Shown piece by piece: positions 17,495-26,569 of a DNA stretch of 64,000 nt. The stretch is from JAXGMV01 sp040768445. Lineage in GTDB: Bacteria > Chloroflexota > Anaerolineae > Anaerolineales > Anaerolineaceae. Every line of letters begins with the position of its first letter. Position 1 is the first letter of the stretch. The notes beneath the pieces are model-generated. The model was given only the letters and a program-made list of their open reading frames with translations, did no database searches and was not told the origin of the DNA. The DNA lies in contig JAXGMV010000001.1 in NCBI GenBank assembly GCA_040768445.1, positions 1,550,001 through 1,614,000 on the forward strand, given 5' to 3'. Made by a program: the position numbers and the translations under genes.

Positions 17495-18702
17495 TGCACA
17501 TTATGCTGGTTGCTGACGGCCGCAGCCCGATCACCAAGCGCTGGATTGCTGGTTTGGCAAATCTGGACTACCGCATCACATTGGTATCAACTTATCCCTG
17601 TCAGCCAATAACCGGTGTGGCATCACAATATATTTTACCTGTGGCATTTGGCGGCTCCGGTGGCAGCCAATCAAGCAAGTCGGATAAACCTTCCGGTATT
17701 AAAAGCATGCTGATAACGCGCTTCCGCAGCCTGTTTTTACGTTTGCGCTACAGCCTTGGTCCTTATACACTGCCGCGCTACGGCAGACTGCTGGCCGGAA
17801 TCATTGCAGAGGAAAAGCCTGATCTTGTGCATGCGATGCGTATTCCTTTTGAAGGGATGCTTGGTGCCTTCACACCAGCAGAAGTTCCATTTGCTGTATC
17901 CATTTGGGGCAATGACCTGACCTTTCACAGCCGCGGCTCACGGATGATGGAAAAATTTACCCGGCGTACTTTGGACCGGGCTGATGGCTTGCTGGCAGAT
18001 GCCAACCGTGATATTCGGTTGGGCAGGCTGGCTGGTTTTGCTTATGATAAGTCTACCCTGGTGGTGCCTGGCTCAGGCGGTGTGGATTTTGACCTCATGG
18101 AAAAGGCAATGTTGGAAGAAAGTCAATCAGCTGCCCAGGTGATGCGGGAGAATGTGCCAATTGTGATTAACCCGCGCGGTTTTCGCCCCGGCAGTGTGCG
18201 CAATGATATCTTTTTCAACGCCATACCGATTGTTCTTGACCGCATGCCCAATGTCAATTTTGTGTGTGTGGCGATGGAAGGGCAGCCAGAGGCTTTGAAG
18301 TGGATGAAAGAGCTCAATCTTGATCAACGAGTGAGATTGACACCTTATTTAACCCAGGGACAACTGTGGAATCTGTTTAAAATTGCCAGTGTAACAGTAT
18401 CATACAGCTCACATGACGGTACGCCCAACAGCCTTCTGGAAGCTATGTCTTGCGGCTGTTTCCCTGTTGTTGGGGATATTGAATCACTGCGAGAGTGGAT
18501 AACCCCGGGTGTGAATGGTATGCTGGTTGACAAGGAATCTCCATCTGAATTGGCTGAGGTGATCCTGGCAGCCCTCAACAACCCGGCCGGGCGTGAGCAG
18601 GCTGCAGTCTATAATAAGCAGTTGATGTTGGAAAGAGCCAACACTGCTATTGTGCGTGACCAAATTGATGCCTTTTACCGGCAGTTGATTTTCAAGGGTT
18701 AA
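17494..18702 (+). CDS. Glycosyltransferase family 4
   Basis: A 402-residue GT-B glycosyltransferase. The N-terminus (M-H-I-M-L-V-A-D-G-R) is a typical first strand, and the C-terminal half carries the nucleotide-sugar site (S-S-H-D-G-T-P-N-S-L-L-E-A-M-S-C-G). Its ATG shares a base with the preceding stop (TGATG), so the two transferases are translationally coupled. It ends 18 bases before a convergent secreted-protein gene. The sugar specificity cannot be read from sequence. Confidence 0.83.
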   Translation: MHIMLVADGRSPITKRWIAGLANLDYRITLVSTYPCQPITGVASQYILPVAFGGSGGSQSSKSDKPSGIKSMLITRFRSLFLRLRYSLGPYTLPRYGRLLAGIIAEEKPDLVHAMRIPFEGMLGAFTPAEVPFAVSIWGNDLTFHSRGSRMMEKFTRRTLDRADGLLADANRDIRLGRLAGFAYDKSTLVVPGSGGVDFDLMEKAMLEESQSAAQVMRENVPIVINPRGFRPGSVRNDIFFNAIPIVLDRMPNVNFVCVAMEGQPEALKWMKELNLDQRVRLTPYLTQGQLWNLFKIASVTVSYSSHDGTPNSLLEAMSCGCFPVVGDIESLREWITPGVNGMLVDKESPSELAEVILAALNNPAGREQAAVYNKQLMLERANTAIVRDQIDAFYRQLIFKG

Positions 18703-18720
18703 TGATTGCGCAGATAATTG

Positions 18721-19677
18721 CTACCAGGTTCTGAACCAGGTTGTAGTTGTCGCTGTTTTATCCAGGTAACTTGCTTCAACATCTATGATAATAAACTGGT
18801 CTGAGGGGTATGTCTTATCGGGCTTGAAACTGATGTGCCCAATACCTGTAGTGCCGGTATTTTCAATCATGCGCAGTTTGTCCTGACGCCCATCCGGCCA
18901 ATAAATCGTTATGACCACGCTGGCGCCAGCGATCGGCTCTCTGCGCTGGTTTTGCACGATTATTGAAATCGTCTGGTTCTCATCCCCTGTCAGCAAGAAT
19001 TTTTTAGGAAACGCCTGTACTTTGAGAATGAGCTGTTCATCAGTCAGTTGGGTAGATTTGTCAGGCTCAAGCAAGCTGATATCACCAATACGAGTGTTGA
19101 AATAAGCCGTGCCCAGGTCAGATATGTAAACTCTCTTACCCGCCTCGAGGTCGGGACGCCATTCCAGCCGACCATATTGAAAATACTGGACAAAGCGGCT
19201 GTTTTGGATTTCCATCTCTGAGATTGGATAACCCAGGAAGGCAGCATCCGGGAAGCCGTCATAAAATTCCAGAAATGCGTAACAGACGTGGAATTGAGTC
19301 GGTAAGATCTTGCGGCAGCCAGCGCCGCGTGTAGGAATATCAGGTTTTTCGCCTGGTGTGTAAAGCAGTTCACCAAGGGGAACCTGTATCATTTTCTTTC
19401 CATCTGGAAAATCGACCAGGTCAAAACGCGCTTTTTGAAAATACTGGGTAATGTCGCCGTTGATCGGGTCAACAATTTGTTCGGTGATGGGAAGACCAAA
19501 AATCCTTACTGGTTCTTCAGCCAGGAGGTACATCTCCTGGAAAATGCCCTTCACCCAGTGACCGGTTTCTTCAAAATACAGATCAGTAGTGGATTGAGCC
19601 ATACTTGAACCAGCTGAGACAGACAGGATCACCAGTGAAAGCATTGTGAAAATGGCTCGGGTTACGACTGTTTTCAT
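18721..19677 (-). CDS. Secreted protein of unknown function
   Basis: A 318-residue exported protein with a signal peptide at about 1-27 (cut after S-M-A-Q region) and no lipobox. The N-terminal half contains repeated segments of the type G-x-P-I-T/S-E ... Y-F-Q-x-A/G-R-F/L, seen near 60-90 and again near 150-175, a pattern I have seen in secreted Chloroflexota proteins. The C-terminal 100 residues look like an Ig-like or invasin-type beta-sandwich. A TATAAT ends 6 bases before the ATG. Function unknown. Confidence 0.72.
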   Translation of the reverse strand: MKTVVTRAIFTMLSLVILSVSAGSSMAQSTTDLYFEETGHWVKGIFQEMYLLAEEPVRIFGLPITEQIVDPINGDITQYFQKARFDLVDFPDGKKMIQVPLGELLYTPGEKPDIPTRGAGCRKILPTQFHVCYAFLEFYDGFPDAAFLGYPISEMEIQNSRFVQYFQYGRLEWRPDLEAGKRVYISDLGTAYFNTRIGDISLLEPDKSTQLTDEQLILKVQAFPKKFLLTGDENQTISIIVQNQRREPIAGASVVITIYWPDGRQDKLRMIENTGTTGIGHISFKPDKTYPSDQFIIIDVEASYLDKTATTTTWFRTW

Positions 19678-19683
19678 AATTTG

Positions 19684-19689
19684 ATTATA
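19684..19689 (-). promoter_or_regulatory. Candidate -10 box, leaderless start of the secreted protein
   Basis: A perfect TATAAT on the minus strand ends 6 bases before the ATG at 19677, without a Shine-Dalgarno. Confidence 0.45.
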
Positions 19690-19780
19690 CCTGAATCGGA
19701 TTCAGGCATGATTATTGAAACGAACCATTCTTTGTTGATTATTACGATCAATCCAGCAACTTTGGTTAGCGAGAATCGTA

Positions 19781-19786
19781 TATAAT
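19781..19786 (+). promoter_or_regulatory. Candidate -10 box of the YkvA-like gene
   Basis: A perfect TATAAT lies 18 bases before ATG 19805. It predicts a transcript starting around 19793 with just enough leader for the GAGGAG ribosome site. Confidence 0.45.
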
Positions 19787-19804
19787 GTGTGTGAGGAGAA
19801 ACAA

Positions 19805-20164
19805 ATGAAATTGGATATTTTCAGTCAACTGCCATCAAAACCAGGCGAACTGTTTTATGAAATCAGCTTGAGAGTACGGTTACTTTTCCGTTTAATTGCG
19901 GATAAAAGGATTTCCCCGCTGCTCAAAGCGATTCCACTGGCAAGTGCGCTGTATTGGATTTCGCCGATTGACTTAATGCCGATTATTCCATTGGATGATG
20001 CCGGTGTGGTTGGTCTTGGTTTTTACCTGTTTTTTGAGCTTTGCCCACAAGAGATTGTGCAGCAGCATTTACTTCAGCTTCGCTCTGGAACTTCACAACC
20101 AGCTGCGCACCCTGTAGATGGCGACGTCATAGACACTGACTTTATTGAGTTGAAGGACGATTAG
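19805..20164 (+). CDS. YkvA family (DUF1232) membrane protein
   Basis: A 119-residue protein with the DUF1232 signature in its centre (A-L-Y-W-I-S-P-I-D-L-M-P-I-I-P-L-D-D-A). Family members are small membrane-associated proteins of unknown function. I use ATG 19805, which has GAGGAG 6 bases upstream, instead of a GTG at 19787. The C-terminal 35 residues are polar and variable. A terminator follows. Confidence 0.83.
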   Translation: MKLDIFSQLPSKPGELFYEISLRVRLLFRLIADKRISPLLKAIPLASALYWISPIDLMPIIPLDDAGVVGLGFYLFFELCPQEIVQQHLLQLRSGTSQPAAHPVDGDVIDTDFIELKDD

Positions 20165-20220
20165 TCAATCCCATTTTTATTAATTCAAGGCTGCCCTGAC
20201 AGGTAAATAGCCAAAGACTC

Positions 20221-20251
20221 AAACAACCAGCCAGTTACTGGTTGTTTTTTA
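20221..20251 (+). terminator. Rho-independent terminator of the YkvA-like gene
   Basis: A 10-base-pair stem (AAACAACCAG 20221-20230 with CTGGTTGTTT 20238-20247), a 7-base loop and a T run. Confidence 0.85.
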
Positions 20252-20294
20252 TTATGAATAAGATAACTATTATCTTATTTTAATATTTACCCGT

Positions 20295-20300
20295 TATACT
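20295..20300 (+). promoter_or_regulatory. Candidate -10 box, leaderless start of the sugar dehydrogenase gene
   Basis: TATACT ends 7 bases before GTG 20308 and 10 before ATG 20311. No Shine-Dalgarno is visible. Confidence 0.4.
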
Positions 20301-20307
20301 GATAATT

Positions 20308-21636
20308 GTGATGCAAATGATGGGTAAAAGAGTGAGTTTCAGGACAGTCTTAAAAATCCTGCTGCTGGTTATGACAGGTTTGTTCATCCTGGCTGGCTGT
20401 TCCAGCGGCGCGCCAAGTCTGCCTGAAACGTTAACACCATCGGCGGCAGTAACACTTCTGCCTGAGCCATCGGCTACATCTGCACCGGTGAATACAAAAA
20501 TATCCCCGACCGAAATCCCTACCATTGACAATGCTCCCACAGAACCCAGCCCAAGTACAACCCCGGAAGCTATCAGTGCTACTGATTTTCCAGATGCCGG
20601 CAATTATGAGTGGGAACGGTTCGCCAGTGGCTTCACCCGCCCCTTGTGGTTGACACCTCTCCCGGGAAGTGTCACAGATCTTGTCTTGGTGGAACAGGGC
20701 GGCAAAGTATATACCCTAAACGCAAGCGCTTCTCCAACACTATTCATGGATCTCAGTACCAGGATCAGCACTGGTGGTTCAGAGCAGGGGCTGTTGGGTC
20801 TGGCATTTCACCCTCAGTATGAATCTACTCAGTGGTTCTTTGTCAACTACACCGACTTAAACGGTGATACAGTGATATCCCGATTTACCGCTGGCGAGGG
20901 TTTGGACAGTGAAATAATACTCCTCAAGGTTGACCAGCCATACAGCAATCACAACGGTGGGCAGTTGATTTTTGGACCAGACGGATACCTGTATATTGGT
21001 ATGGGTGATGGTGGATCAGCTGATGACCCGCTGCGCAATGGTCAGAACGTGAACAGCCTGCACGGTGCTTTACTGCGCATTGCCATAGAACCTGATGGCA
21101 GCTACACAATTCCTGAAGACAATCCATTCAATAGCGAAGATGGGCTCCCTGAAATTTGGGCTATTGGCTTAAGAAATCCATGGCGGTTTTCGTTTGATTC
21201 CCTGACAGGCGATCTTTATATTGGCGATGTGGGTCAGCGTTCCTGGGAAGAGGTGAACTTTTTACCTGCTGGTACTGGCGCTGGGTCAAATTTTGGCTGG
21301 AGCATTTACGAAGGCAGCCATCCGTTTATTGACCAGCAGGCGGGCAGTGACGTGCTTACAATGCCTGTAATGGAATATGGGCACGATCAAGGTTGTTCAA
21401 TCACTGGTGGTTATGTCTACCGAGGTGAAATGCCAGAATGGCAGGGCATTTACCTCTACGGCGACTTCTGCAGCGGCACAGTTTGGGGATTACTGCGTAA
21501 TACTGAAGATGACTGGGTGTCAAAACAATTGTTTCAAACACAAACCCGCATCAGCTCATTTGGAGTTGATAATAATGGCGAGATATACTTGTTGGATTAC
21601 CAGGGCGGCGAACTATTTGTCCTGAGAAAAAAGTAA
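20308..21636 (+). CDS. PQQ-type sugar dehydrogenase lipoprotein (GSDH family)
   Basis: A 442-residue lipoprotein. A signal peptide ends in the lipobox I-L-A-G-C31, then a Ser/Thr/Pro linker to about residue 95, then a six-bladed beta-propeller of the glucose/sorbosone dehydrogenase family. Typical blade motifs are E-Q-G-L-L-G-L-A-F-H-P, N-H-N-G-G-Q-L-x-F-G-P-D-G-Y-L-Y-I-G-x-G-D-G-G, and G-L-R-N-P-W-R-F-S-F-D. Relatives oxidise aldoses at the cell surface with PQQ, but many homologues are of unproven cofactor use. The true start may be GTG 20308, ATG 20311 or ATG 20320. No PQQ synthesis genes are in the window. Confidence 0.85.
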   Translation: MMQMMGKRVSFRTVLKILLLVMTGLFILAGCSSGAPSLPETLTPSAAVTLLPEPSATSAPVNTKISPTEIPTIDNAPTEPSPSTTPEAISATDFPDAGNYEWERFASGFTRPLWLTPLPGSVTDLVLVEQGGKVYTLNASASPTLFMDLSTRISTGGSEQGLLGLAFHPQYESTQWFFVNYTDLNGDTVISRFTAGEGLDSEIILLKVDQPYSNHNGGQLIFGPDGYLYIGMGDGGSADDPLRNGQNVNSLHGALLRIAIEPDGSYTIPEDNPFNSEDGLPEIWAIGLRNPWRFSFDSLTGDLYIGDVGQRSWEEVNFLPAGTGAGSNFGWSIYEGSHPFIDQQAGSDVLTMPVMEYGHDQGCSITGGYVYRGEMPEWQGIYLYGDFCSGTVWGLLRNTEDDWVSKQLFQTQTRISSFGVDNNGEIYLLDYQGGELFVLRKK

Positions 21637-21694
21637 GTATAATAAGTAAAGAATATCATCCTGTCTCTCAGTGGTATCGCTGGAAAGGAGCATT

Positions 21695-21931
21695 ATGGCA
21701 GAAAAAGTATGGAAAAGCATTAAAACAATTAGATGCAGTCATGTTGGTTGTGAAGTTGAGCTTGAAGTGGAAGAGATTTATCCGGCTGAATTTTATCCCG
21801 ATCAATCACCAAGGCTTGGCGCACACCGATGCTCGCACGGCTTGCAGTGCAGCCTTGATGATGCTCACACCTGTATTTGGGCCGGCACCAACCCGGGGTA
21901 TGATCCATTTAAAGTAGAAAAAAGCGAATAA
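21695..21931 (+). CDS. Small Cys/His-rich protein
   Basis: A 78-residue cytoplasmic protein with five Cys (14, 19, 46, 52, 60) and His at 16, 45, 48 and 58. The grouping C-x-H-x2-C in the first third and H-x-C-x-H-x3-C-x7-C in the middle suggests binding of zinc or another metal. I know no matching family. AAGGAG 4 bases before ATG 21695 fixes the start, rather than an in-frame GTG at 21671. It lies between two lipoprotein genes on the same strand. Confidence 0.7.
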   Translation: MAEKVWKSIKTIRCSHVGCEVELEVEEIYPAEFYPDQSPRLGAHRCSHGLQCSLDDAHTCIWAGTNPGYDPFKVEKSE

Positions 21932-21990
21932 GCTGCCACCAACAGCTTGTAATTAAAGGTTCTTTCATAAACTATTCATGGAGGAGTGAA

Positions 21991-22872
21991 ATGAAGCGAT
22001 ACCTTTTTGTAATTCTGGCAATTTTGGTTTTATTTTCTTTGGGCTGTGTTATCGGTGGCGAGAAACAGGAAATTCCACCCACAGCAGTACCCCAGCAGGT
22101 GATGCCTACTCAGGCACCTACTGATCCACCAACTCCGATACCGCCCACCCCAGAACCACCAACTGCTGAACCGACTGTACCGCCGACAGTAGAACCGACT
22201 CAACCACCGCCACCTACAGCAACGGAACAGCCAACCGAAGCACCGACTGTTGAGACCGGCCCATCATCCGATTATTTTATCGATGATTTTGACGGAACCA
22301 CCACCGAAAACTGGATTTACGAGTACATCACCGGCAACACCAAAGACAGGTCTGAGACCATTGTAGATGATAACCTGATGAAGGTCAGGTTGGAACCGTA
22401 TGAGGAGACTCATCTGAAGCTCTATGAGGTTGCTCATGTGTATGAAGATGTGTATGTAGAAACTACCTTTTTCAACAAAGGCGACAATAAAAACCTGACT
22501 GGCGTGATCTGCCGTGCAAGTGACAAGGGTTTCATTGAATTCCGGATTACCCCTGGCGGATTTTATGAAATTCACCGCTTTGATTTTGAGTTGAAGCGAA
22601 AAAACATCAACCCATATGTTGAAATTCTTAAAGGGGCATCGGTTGATATTAAGACGCTTGTCAACTGGAATACCATTGGTATGAATTGTGTTGGCAGTGA
22701 CTTTGATTTTTATATAAATGGCAAATTACAGAAATTTGCCATTCCGGTAACTCTAAAAGCAGAATTTGGCAAGCTATCTGAAGGTAATGTTGGAATCAGT
22801 GTCACGAATTACGCCGAAACTACCGGCGCTGTTGAAGTTCATTTTGACAATGTGATCACTGACGCGCCATAA
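21991..22872 (+). CDS. Lipoprotein with Pro/Thr linker and concanavalin-like domain
   Basis: A 293-residue lipoprotein. The signal peptide ends in F-S-L-G-C19. Residues about 28-88 are a striking Pro/Thr/Glu linker (P-T-P-E-P-P-T-A-E-P-T repeats). The remaining 200 residues look like a LamG/concanavalin-type jelly roll (D-D-F-D at the start of the domain, and a closing V-H-F-D-N-V strand), which suggests carbohydrate binding, though no catalytic residues can be named. GGAGGAG precedes the ATG. Confidence 0.72.
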   Translation: MKRYLFVILAILVLFSLGCVIGGEKQEIPPTAVPQQVMPTQAPTDPPTPIPPTPEPPTAEPTVPPTVEPTQPPPPTATEQPTEAPTVETGPSSDYFIDDFDGTTTENWIYEYITGNTKDRSETIVDDNLMKVRLEPYEETHLKLYEVAHVYEDVYVETTFFNKGDNKNLTGVICRASDKGFIEFRITPGGFYEIHRFDFELKRKNINPYVEILKGASVDIKTLVNWNTIGMNCVGSDFDFYINGKLQKFAIPVTLKAEFGKLSEGNVGISVTNYAETTGAVEVHFDNVITDAP

Positions 22873-22895
22873 TAAATAAAACTACAACGTGCTAG

Positions 22896-22927
22896 AAGGC
22901 GGAAGGGACAACCCTTCCGTCTTTTCT
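22896..22927 (+). terminator. Terminator after the lipoprotein gene
   Basis: A 12-base-pair stem with one G-U pair (22896-22907 with 22912-22923), loop ACAA, then a short T-rich tail. Confidence 0.75.
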
Positions 22928-22989
22928 GTTATAAAACTGATTCAATAAAAGCCAGGCATGCCTGTATTGCCGGCCAGCAGCATTTGATT

Positions 22990-22995
22990 TATACT
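22990..22995 (+). promoter_or_regulatory. Candidate -10 box of the nurA operon
   Basis: TATACT, 35 bases before the nurA ATG and ahead of its GGGAGG ribosome site. Confidence 0.35.
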
Positions 22996-23030
22996 CATAG
23001 TCAAACAAATGTTCGAAATCAGGGAGGATC

Positions 23031-24206
23031 ATGCCTGTAAATTTTTTACAAATACGCAGCCAGATAACCAGCATGGGGTCGCAGGCAGCTGACTGGCAAG
23101 CCCGGCTTCAAGAGAAGTGTGACTCTGCCCGAGGTTTATTCGTGTATTTTCAATTGCGGAATGCTGATCTGCAGGAATTTGTGGTACAGGCAGCCGCCCA
23201 GTACCCAAATTTAAGATGCGCCTCACCCACACTGGAACCGCTCAATTTTCATCATGCTGCGCTTCCGCCAATTGGTCAATATATACTATTGGCAGCAGAT
23301 GGGTCACAGATCAATCCCAGCCGGCATGACAGGGTTGAATTTGGGGTGATCAATATCGGTGCGCTGCGTATGCCGATAGGATTGAGTGAGCCCGCGCGTG
23401 AGAGCATTAAGACTGAACTGCTGTATCATGAAGGCTTGTACACCAGGCAGGGATACGTAGGTGAGGACATGGTCGCTCTAATGCGGGATTTACGGGAGCG
23501 TGAGTTGTTGGCTGAGTTGGCGAAAATGGAAACACTGCCGGCAGTTGCACTCACCGACGGTCCTTTGGAGCCATATCGCGAACCAAGGCCCAACCAGGAT
23601 TTTGAGCGCATGCTTAACGACTACCTCTCTCAGCTGAGAGAGCTGGGTCAAAACAATGCGGCTGCTGCTGGATATGTGGACAAGCCTGCTTCTGACCTGG
23701 TCGTCAGGCTGCTGGAATTGACACTGGCTGAGAACAATGCGTTTACAGCCATCATCCAGGAGCACCCGCTGCGAGGTGTCAGGGATATGGATTTGTTTGG
23801 TAATTTGCTGCAGCCAGGTGAAAGATCAGCATTGTTTAAGATCCAATCATCGCTTTCCAAGAAATTCACGGGCGCTCTTGAACTGCACTTTTTCTTTTTG
23901 AAAGTTGGCTCCGAGTCAGACAGCACGCTGGCGAGAGTAGAAATTCCGGGGTGGGTGGCAAGGTCGCCTGAGTTGCTGGACCTGCTGCAGGGATCAATTG
24001 TTCAGCAATGCGCCCAGGTTGGCGGACGCCCGTACCCTTATGTGCTTCATCGCGCTCACGAAATTGCCCTGGTGACCCTGGATGAAAAAGAACGGGTCGA
24101 GGATATGATTGTCCAGGAGATGATGGGACAGGGTATTTTCCTTACCAAAAAATCAGCCAAGCAGACCTACAAAGACCAGGTAGGCACACGGACGAGGTAT
24201 AAATGA
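23031..24206 (+). CDS. nurA: NurA domain nuclease
   Basis: A 391-residue protein with the NurA domain, the 5'-3' nuclease that works with the HerA translocase in resecting DNA ends in archaea. The key metal-binding motif A-A-D90-G-S-Q is visible near the first strand, and a second acidic site is likely in A-L-T-D-G-P-L-E near 183-190. The C-terminus carries the H-R-A-H-E-I-A segment typical of the family. A GGGAGG site supports the start. The stop overlaps the next gene by 4 bases (ATGA), and herA follows as the third gene, so the context confirms the call. Confidence 0.88.
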   Translation: MPVNFLQIRSQITSMGSQAADWQARLQEKCDSARGLFVYFQLRNADLQEFVVQAAAQYPNLRCASPTLEPLNFHHAALPPIGQYILLAADGSQINPSRHDRVEFGVINIGALRMPIGLSEPARESIKTELLYHEGLYTRQGYVGEDMVALMRDLRERELLAELAKMETLPAVALTDGPLEPYREPRPNQDFERMLNDYLSQLRELGQNNAAAAGYVDKPASDLVVRLLELTLAENNAFTAIIQEHPLRGVRDMDLFGNLLQPGERSALFKIQSSLSKKFTGALELHFFFLKVGSESDSTLARVEIPGWVARSPELLDLLQGSIVQQCAQVGGRPYPYVLHRAHEIALVTLDEKERVEDMIVQEMMGQGIFLTKKSAKQTYKDQVGTRTRYK

Positions 24207-24829
24207 TGAGTGAAACACCACAGATTGAAATAGGCAGGCTGCTGCGAGCGAGCACCAACGGCTGCGTGGTTGGCTGCAAGGTGAACCGCATTAATGCACC
24301 CACACTTGGCGGGTTGGTGCGCATACCCCTGCAGGAGCAGAGTGGGCTGGACGTGATCGGCATCATCTATGACATGCATATTGATGACGATGGACTGGTA
24401 CGGCAGTTGATTGGCAGCGAGAACATATCCGAAGAAGTGATACTTGACAACCGCAACAACCGCAATGTACCGGTCGAGATCAGCGTGTTATTCCTTGGGT
24501 ATGTCCAGGATGGTCGGGTCCAACACCTTCTACCACCGCGGCCGCCGCTGACGTTGGATGCCATATATCCGTGCACAACAGATGAGATTATCCGTTTTAC
24601 GAATGCCGGAAGGCTGGGGTATATTCGCCACATTCTGCGGGCACAAGACCTGCCGGTGGGTGAACTGATTGCCGCACACATCAGCCAGGCAGAGAAGTGT
24701 CACCTTTCCAACGGTGATTCCTTGTGGGTACGCAAGGCAGTACAGGAGCTGGTTGTGTTATTGAGAGACGATTATGCCGCATTGATGGCGGTTTTAAGTG
24801 CACTGGCTGATGCCGGGTTGACATACTGA
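24203..24829 (+). CDS. HAS-barrel-like protein between nurA and herA
   Basis: A 208-residue protein of unknown function. Its first 75 residues (I-G-R-L-L-R-A-S-T then V-R-I-P with D-V-I-G-I-I-Y-D) resemble the small beta-barrel that forms the N-terminus of HerA (HAS barrel), and the rest is mostly helical. The gene overlaps nurA by 4 bases and ends 8 bases before herA, so the three proteins are made together. A separate barrel protein could serve as an adaptor between nuclease and ATPase; this is inference. Confidence 0.7.
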   Translation: MMSETPQIEIGRLLRASTNGCVVGCKVNRINAPTLGGLVRIPLQEQSGLDVIGIIYDMHIDDDGLVRQLIGSENISEEVILDNRNNRNVPVEISVLFLGYVQDGRVQHLLPPRPPLTLDAIYPCTTDEIIRFTNAGRLGYIRHILRAQDLPVGELIAAHISQAEKCHLSNGDSLWVRKAVQELVVLLRDDYAALMAVLSALADAGLTY

Positions 24830-24837
24830 GAGGATGA

Positions 24838-26553
24838 ATGATGACAGAACCCAATGACCATGCATTATCAGAGCAGTCACCATACATTGGTTATATTGTT
24901 GGCGGCACACTTAAAGCGAATTTGAATGTAAGGTTGACAGTGCCTCCTCACAAGGTGCAGCTTGGCAGCTTTGTAGTAGTTGAAAGCGACAGCTGGATGT
25001 TTTACGGCTTGATCACAGACCTGCAGCTTGGCTCAACTGACCCGCGCTTTGCAGACGAGCAAAGTGAAGTACGCCTGCCGCCCGAGCTGGCAAGGCTGCT
25101 GCACGGGCAGACCCTTTACACCAACCTTGAACTGATGCCAGCCTTGATGTTGAACTGCGGACCAGGTTTAGAGTCGCCCGATTATGACGAGTGGCGTGAT
25201 GCCAACCCGGATGAGACCCATCCCCGGCCAGTCAGAACCGTGCCGGCGCATCATGCCCTTGTGCGCCTTGCATCTGCAGGTGATGTCGCCGAGATATTTG
25301 GCAAGCCGGATGATGACGAATTCTTCGTCATTGGCACCACAAAAGAGCAGGATCACCCAATCTGTATTAACCTCAAGAAATTTGTGCAGCGTTCCTCCGG
25401 CATCTTTGGAGCAACGGGTACTGGCAAATCTTTCCTGACAAGAATTATCCTGGCGGGATTGATCAGGTATGACCAGGCATCTGTGCTGGTCTTTGATATG
25501 CACAATGAGTACGGCTTTGATGACAGCGCTTCGGACAATAATCAAAAGGTGACTGGCTTAAAAAGCAAGTTTACCAATATGCGTGTAGTCGGGCTTGGCG
25601 CTGGTTCTCAAATCCGTGGAAATTCTCCCGATTTCAACCTGGTGCTGTCAGAAAAGGACATTCAACCGGAAGATATCGGTCTTCTGGCAGGTGAGTTAAA
25701 TCTGACTGAGACCACCTCCGCGACGCTTGAAGCGCTTGTTACCGACTTCGGCAGGACTAAATGGTTTCATGAATTTAAAAATATGAAGACTGACCGGGTG
25801 ATTGAAAATGAGGAAGGCAAAATGGTGCCGGCGCCCGGCACGGTTGAAGCCTGGGCAGCAAAGCGCAATGTGCATGTGCAGGCAGCCAAGGGCCTGCACA
25901 ATAAACTTGGCAGGGTGTTTAACAAGCCCTATATTTTGGAGGAAGTGCCGTCAGATAGTTTTGGAGAGGTGATAAAAGGGCTTGAAAAAGGACTTCATTA
26001 TGTCATCTCATTTGGTGAGCATGAAACTGACCTGGATTACCTGCTGGTCAGCAATTTGCTCACCCGCCGGATCCGATCCCGCTGGGAACAGCTGACTAAT
26101 GAGGCACGCGGACATGACAAAGAAACCCCCAGACCGTTAGTTATTGTGATTGAAGAGGCGCACAAACTGCTCAATCGTGAAATGGCATCACAAACCATTT
26201 TCAGTACCATTGCACGGGAGATGCGCAAGTATTACGTGACCCTGCTGGTTGTCGACCAACGCCCATCGCAGATTTATGACGAGGTGATGTCGCAGCTTGG
26301 TACGCGTATTTCTGGCTGGTTGGGAGATGACGCTGACATTCAGGCTGTACTGTCAGGGTTGGCGGCTAAAGACTCCCTGCGCGGCATGCTGGCTACCCTC
26401 GAACAGACCAAAGAAGTCCTGCTGTTGGGATGGGGTGTGCCGATGCCCCTGCCTGTGCGTTCGATCCGCTATGATGATACCTTCTGGAAAAATCTGTTAG
26501 GTGATTCAAGCAAAAGACCAGTGGAAGACATCCTGGATGAGCTTGGATTTTAG
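24838..26553 (+). CDS. herA: HerA-type DNA translocase
   Basis: A 571-residue hexameric FtsK/HerA superfamily ATPase. Residues about 15-75 form the HAS barrel, then an ATPase core with Walker A G-A-T-G-T-G-K-S at 191-198, D-x-H-x-E (F-D-M-H-N-E) near 221, Walker B V-I-V-I-E-E-A-H near 437 and an R-finger/sensor region near 470 (D-Q-R-P-S). It pumps DNA for the NurA nuclease. ATG 24838 and 24841 are equally possible; GAGAGG lies upstream. The adjacent nurA and a second HAS-like gene form one operon, closed by a strong hairpin. Confidence 0.9.
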   Translation: MMTEPNDHALSEQSPYIGYIVGGTLKANLNVRLTVPPHKVQLGSFVVVESDSWMFYGLITDLQLGSTDPRFADEQSEVRLPPELARLLHGQTLYTNLELMPALMLNCGPGLESPDYDEWRDANPDETHPRPVRTVPAHHALVRLASAGDVAEIFGKPDDDEFFVIGTTKEQDHPICINLKKFVQRSSGIFGATGTGKSFLTRIILAGLIRYDQASVLVFDMHNEYGFDDSASDNNQKVTGLKSKFTNMRVVGLGAGSQIRGNSPDFNLVLSEKDIQPEDIGLLAGELNLTETTSATLEALVTDFGRTKWFHEFKNMKTDRVIENEEGKMVPAPGTVEAWAAKRNVHVQAAKGLHNKLGRVFNKPYILEEVPSDSFGEVIKGLEKGLHYVISFGEHETDLDYLLVSNLLTRRIRSRWEQLTNEARGHDKETPRPLVIVIEEAHKLLNREMASQTIFSTIAREMRKYYVTLLVVDQRPSQIYDEVMSQLGTRISGWLGDDADIQAVLSGLAAKDSLRGMLATLEQTKEVLLLGWGVPMPLPVRSIRYDDTFWKNLLGDSSKRPVEDILDELGF

Positions 26554-26569
26554 CTGTCAGAATTAAATT

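Noticed and set aside
22070..22260. Repetitive ACC/CCA-rich sequence resembling a tandem repeat
   Set aside because: It encodes the Pro/Thr linker of a lipoprotein; the repeats are irregular codon repeats, not a CRISPR or satellite.
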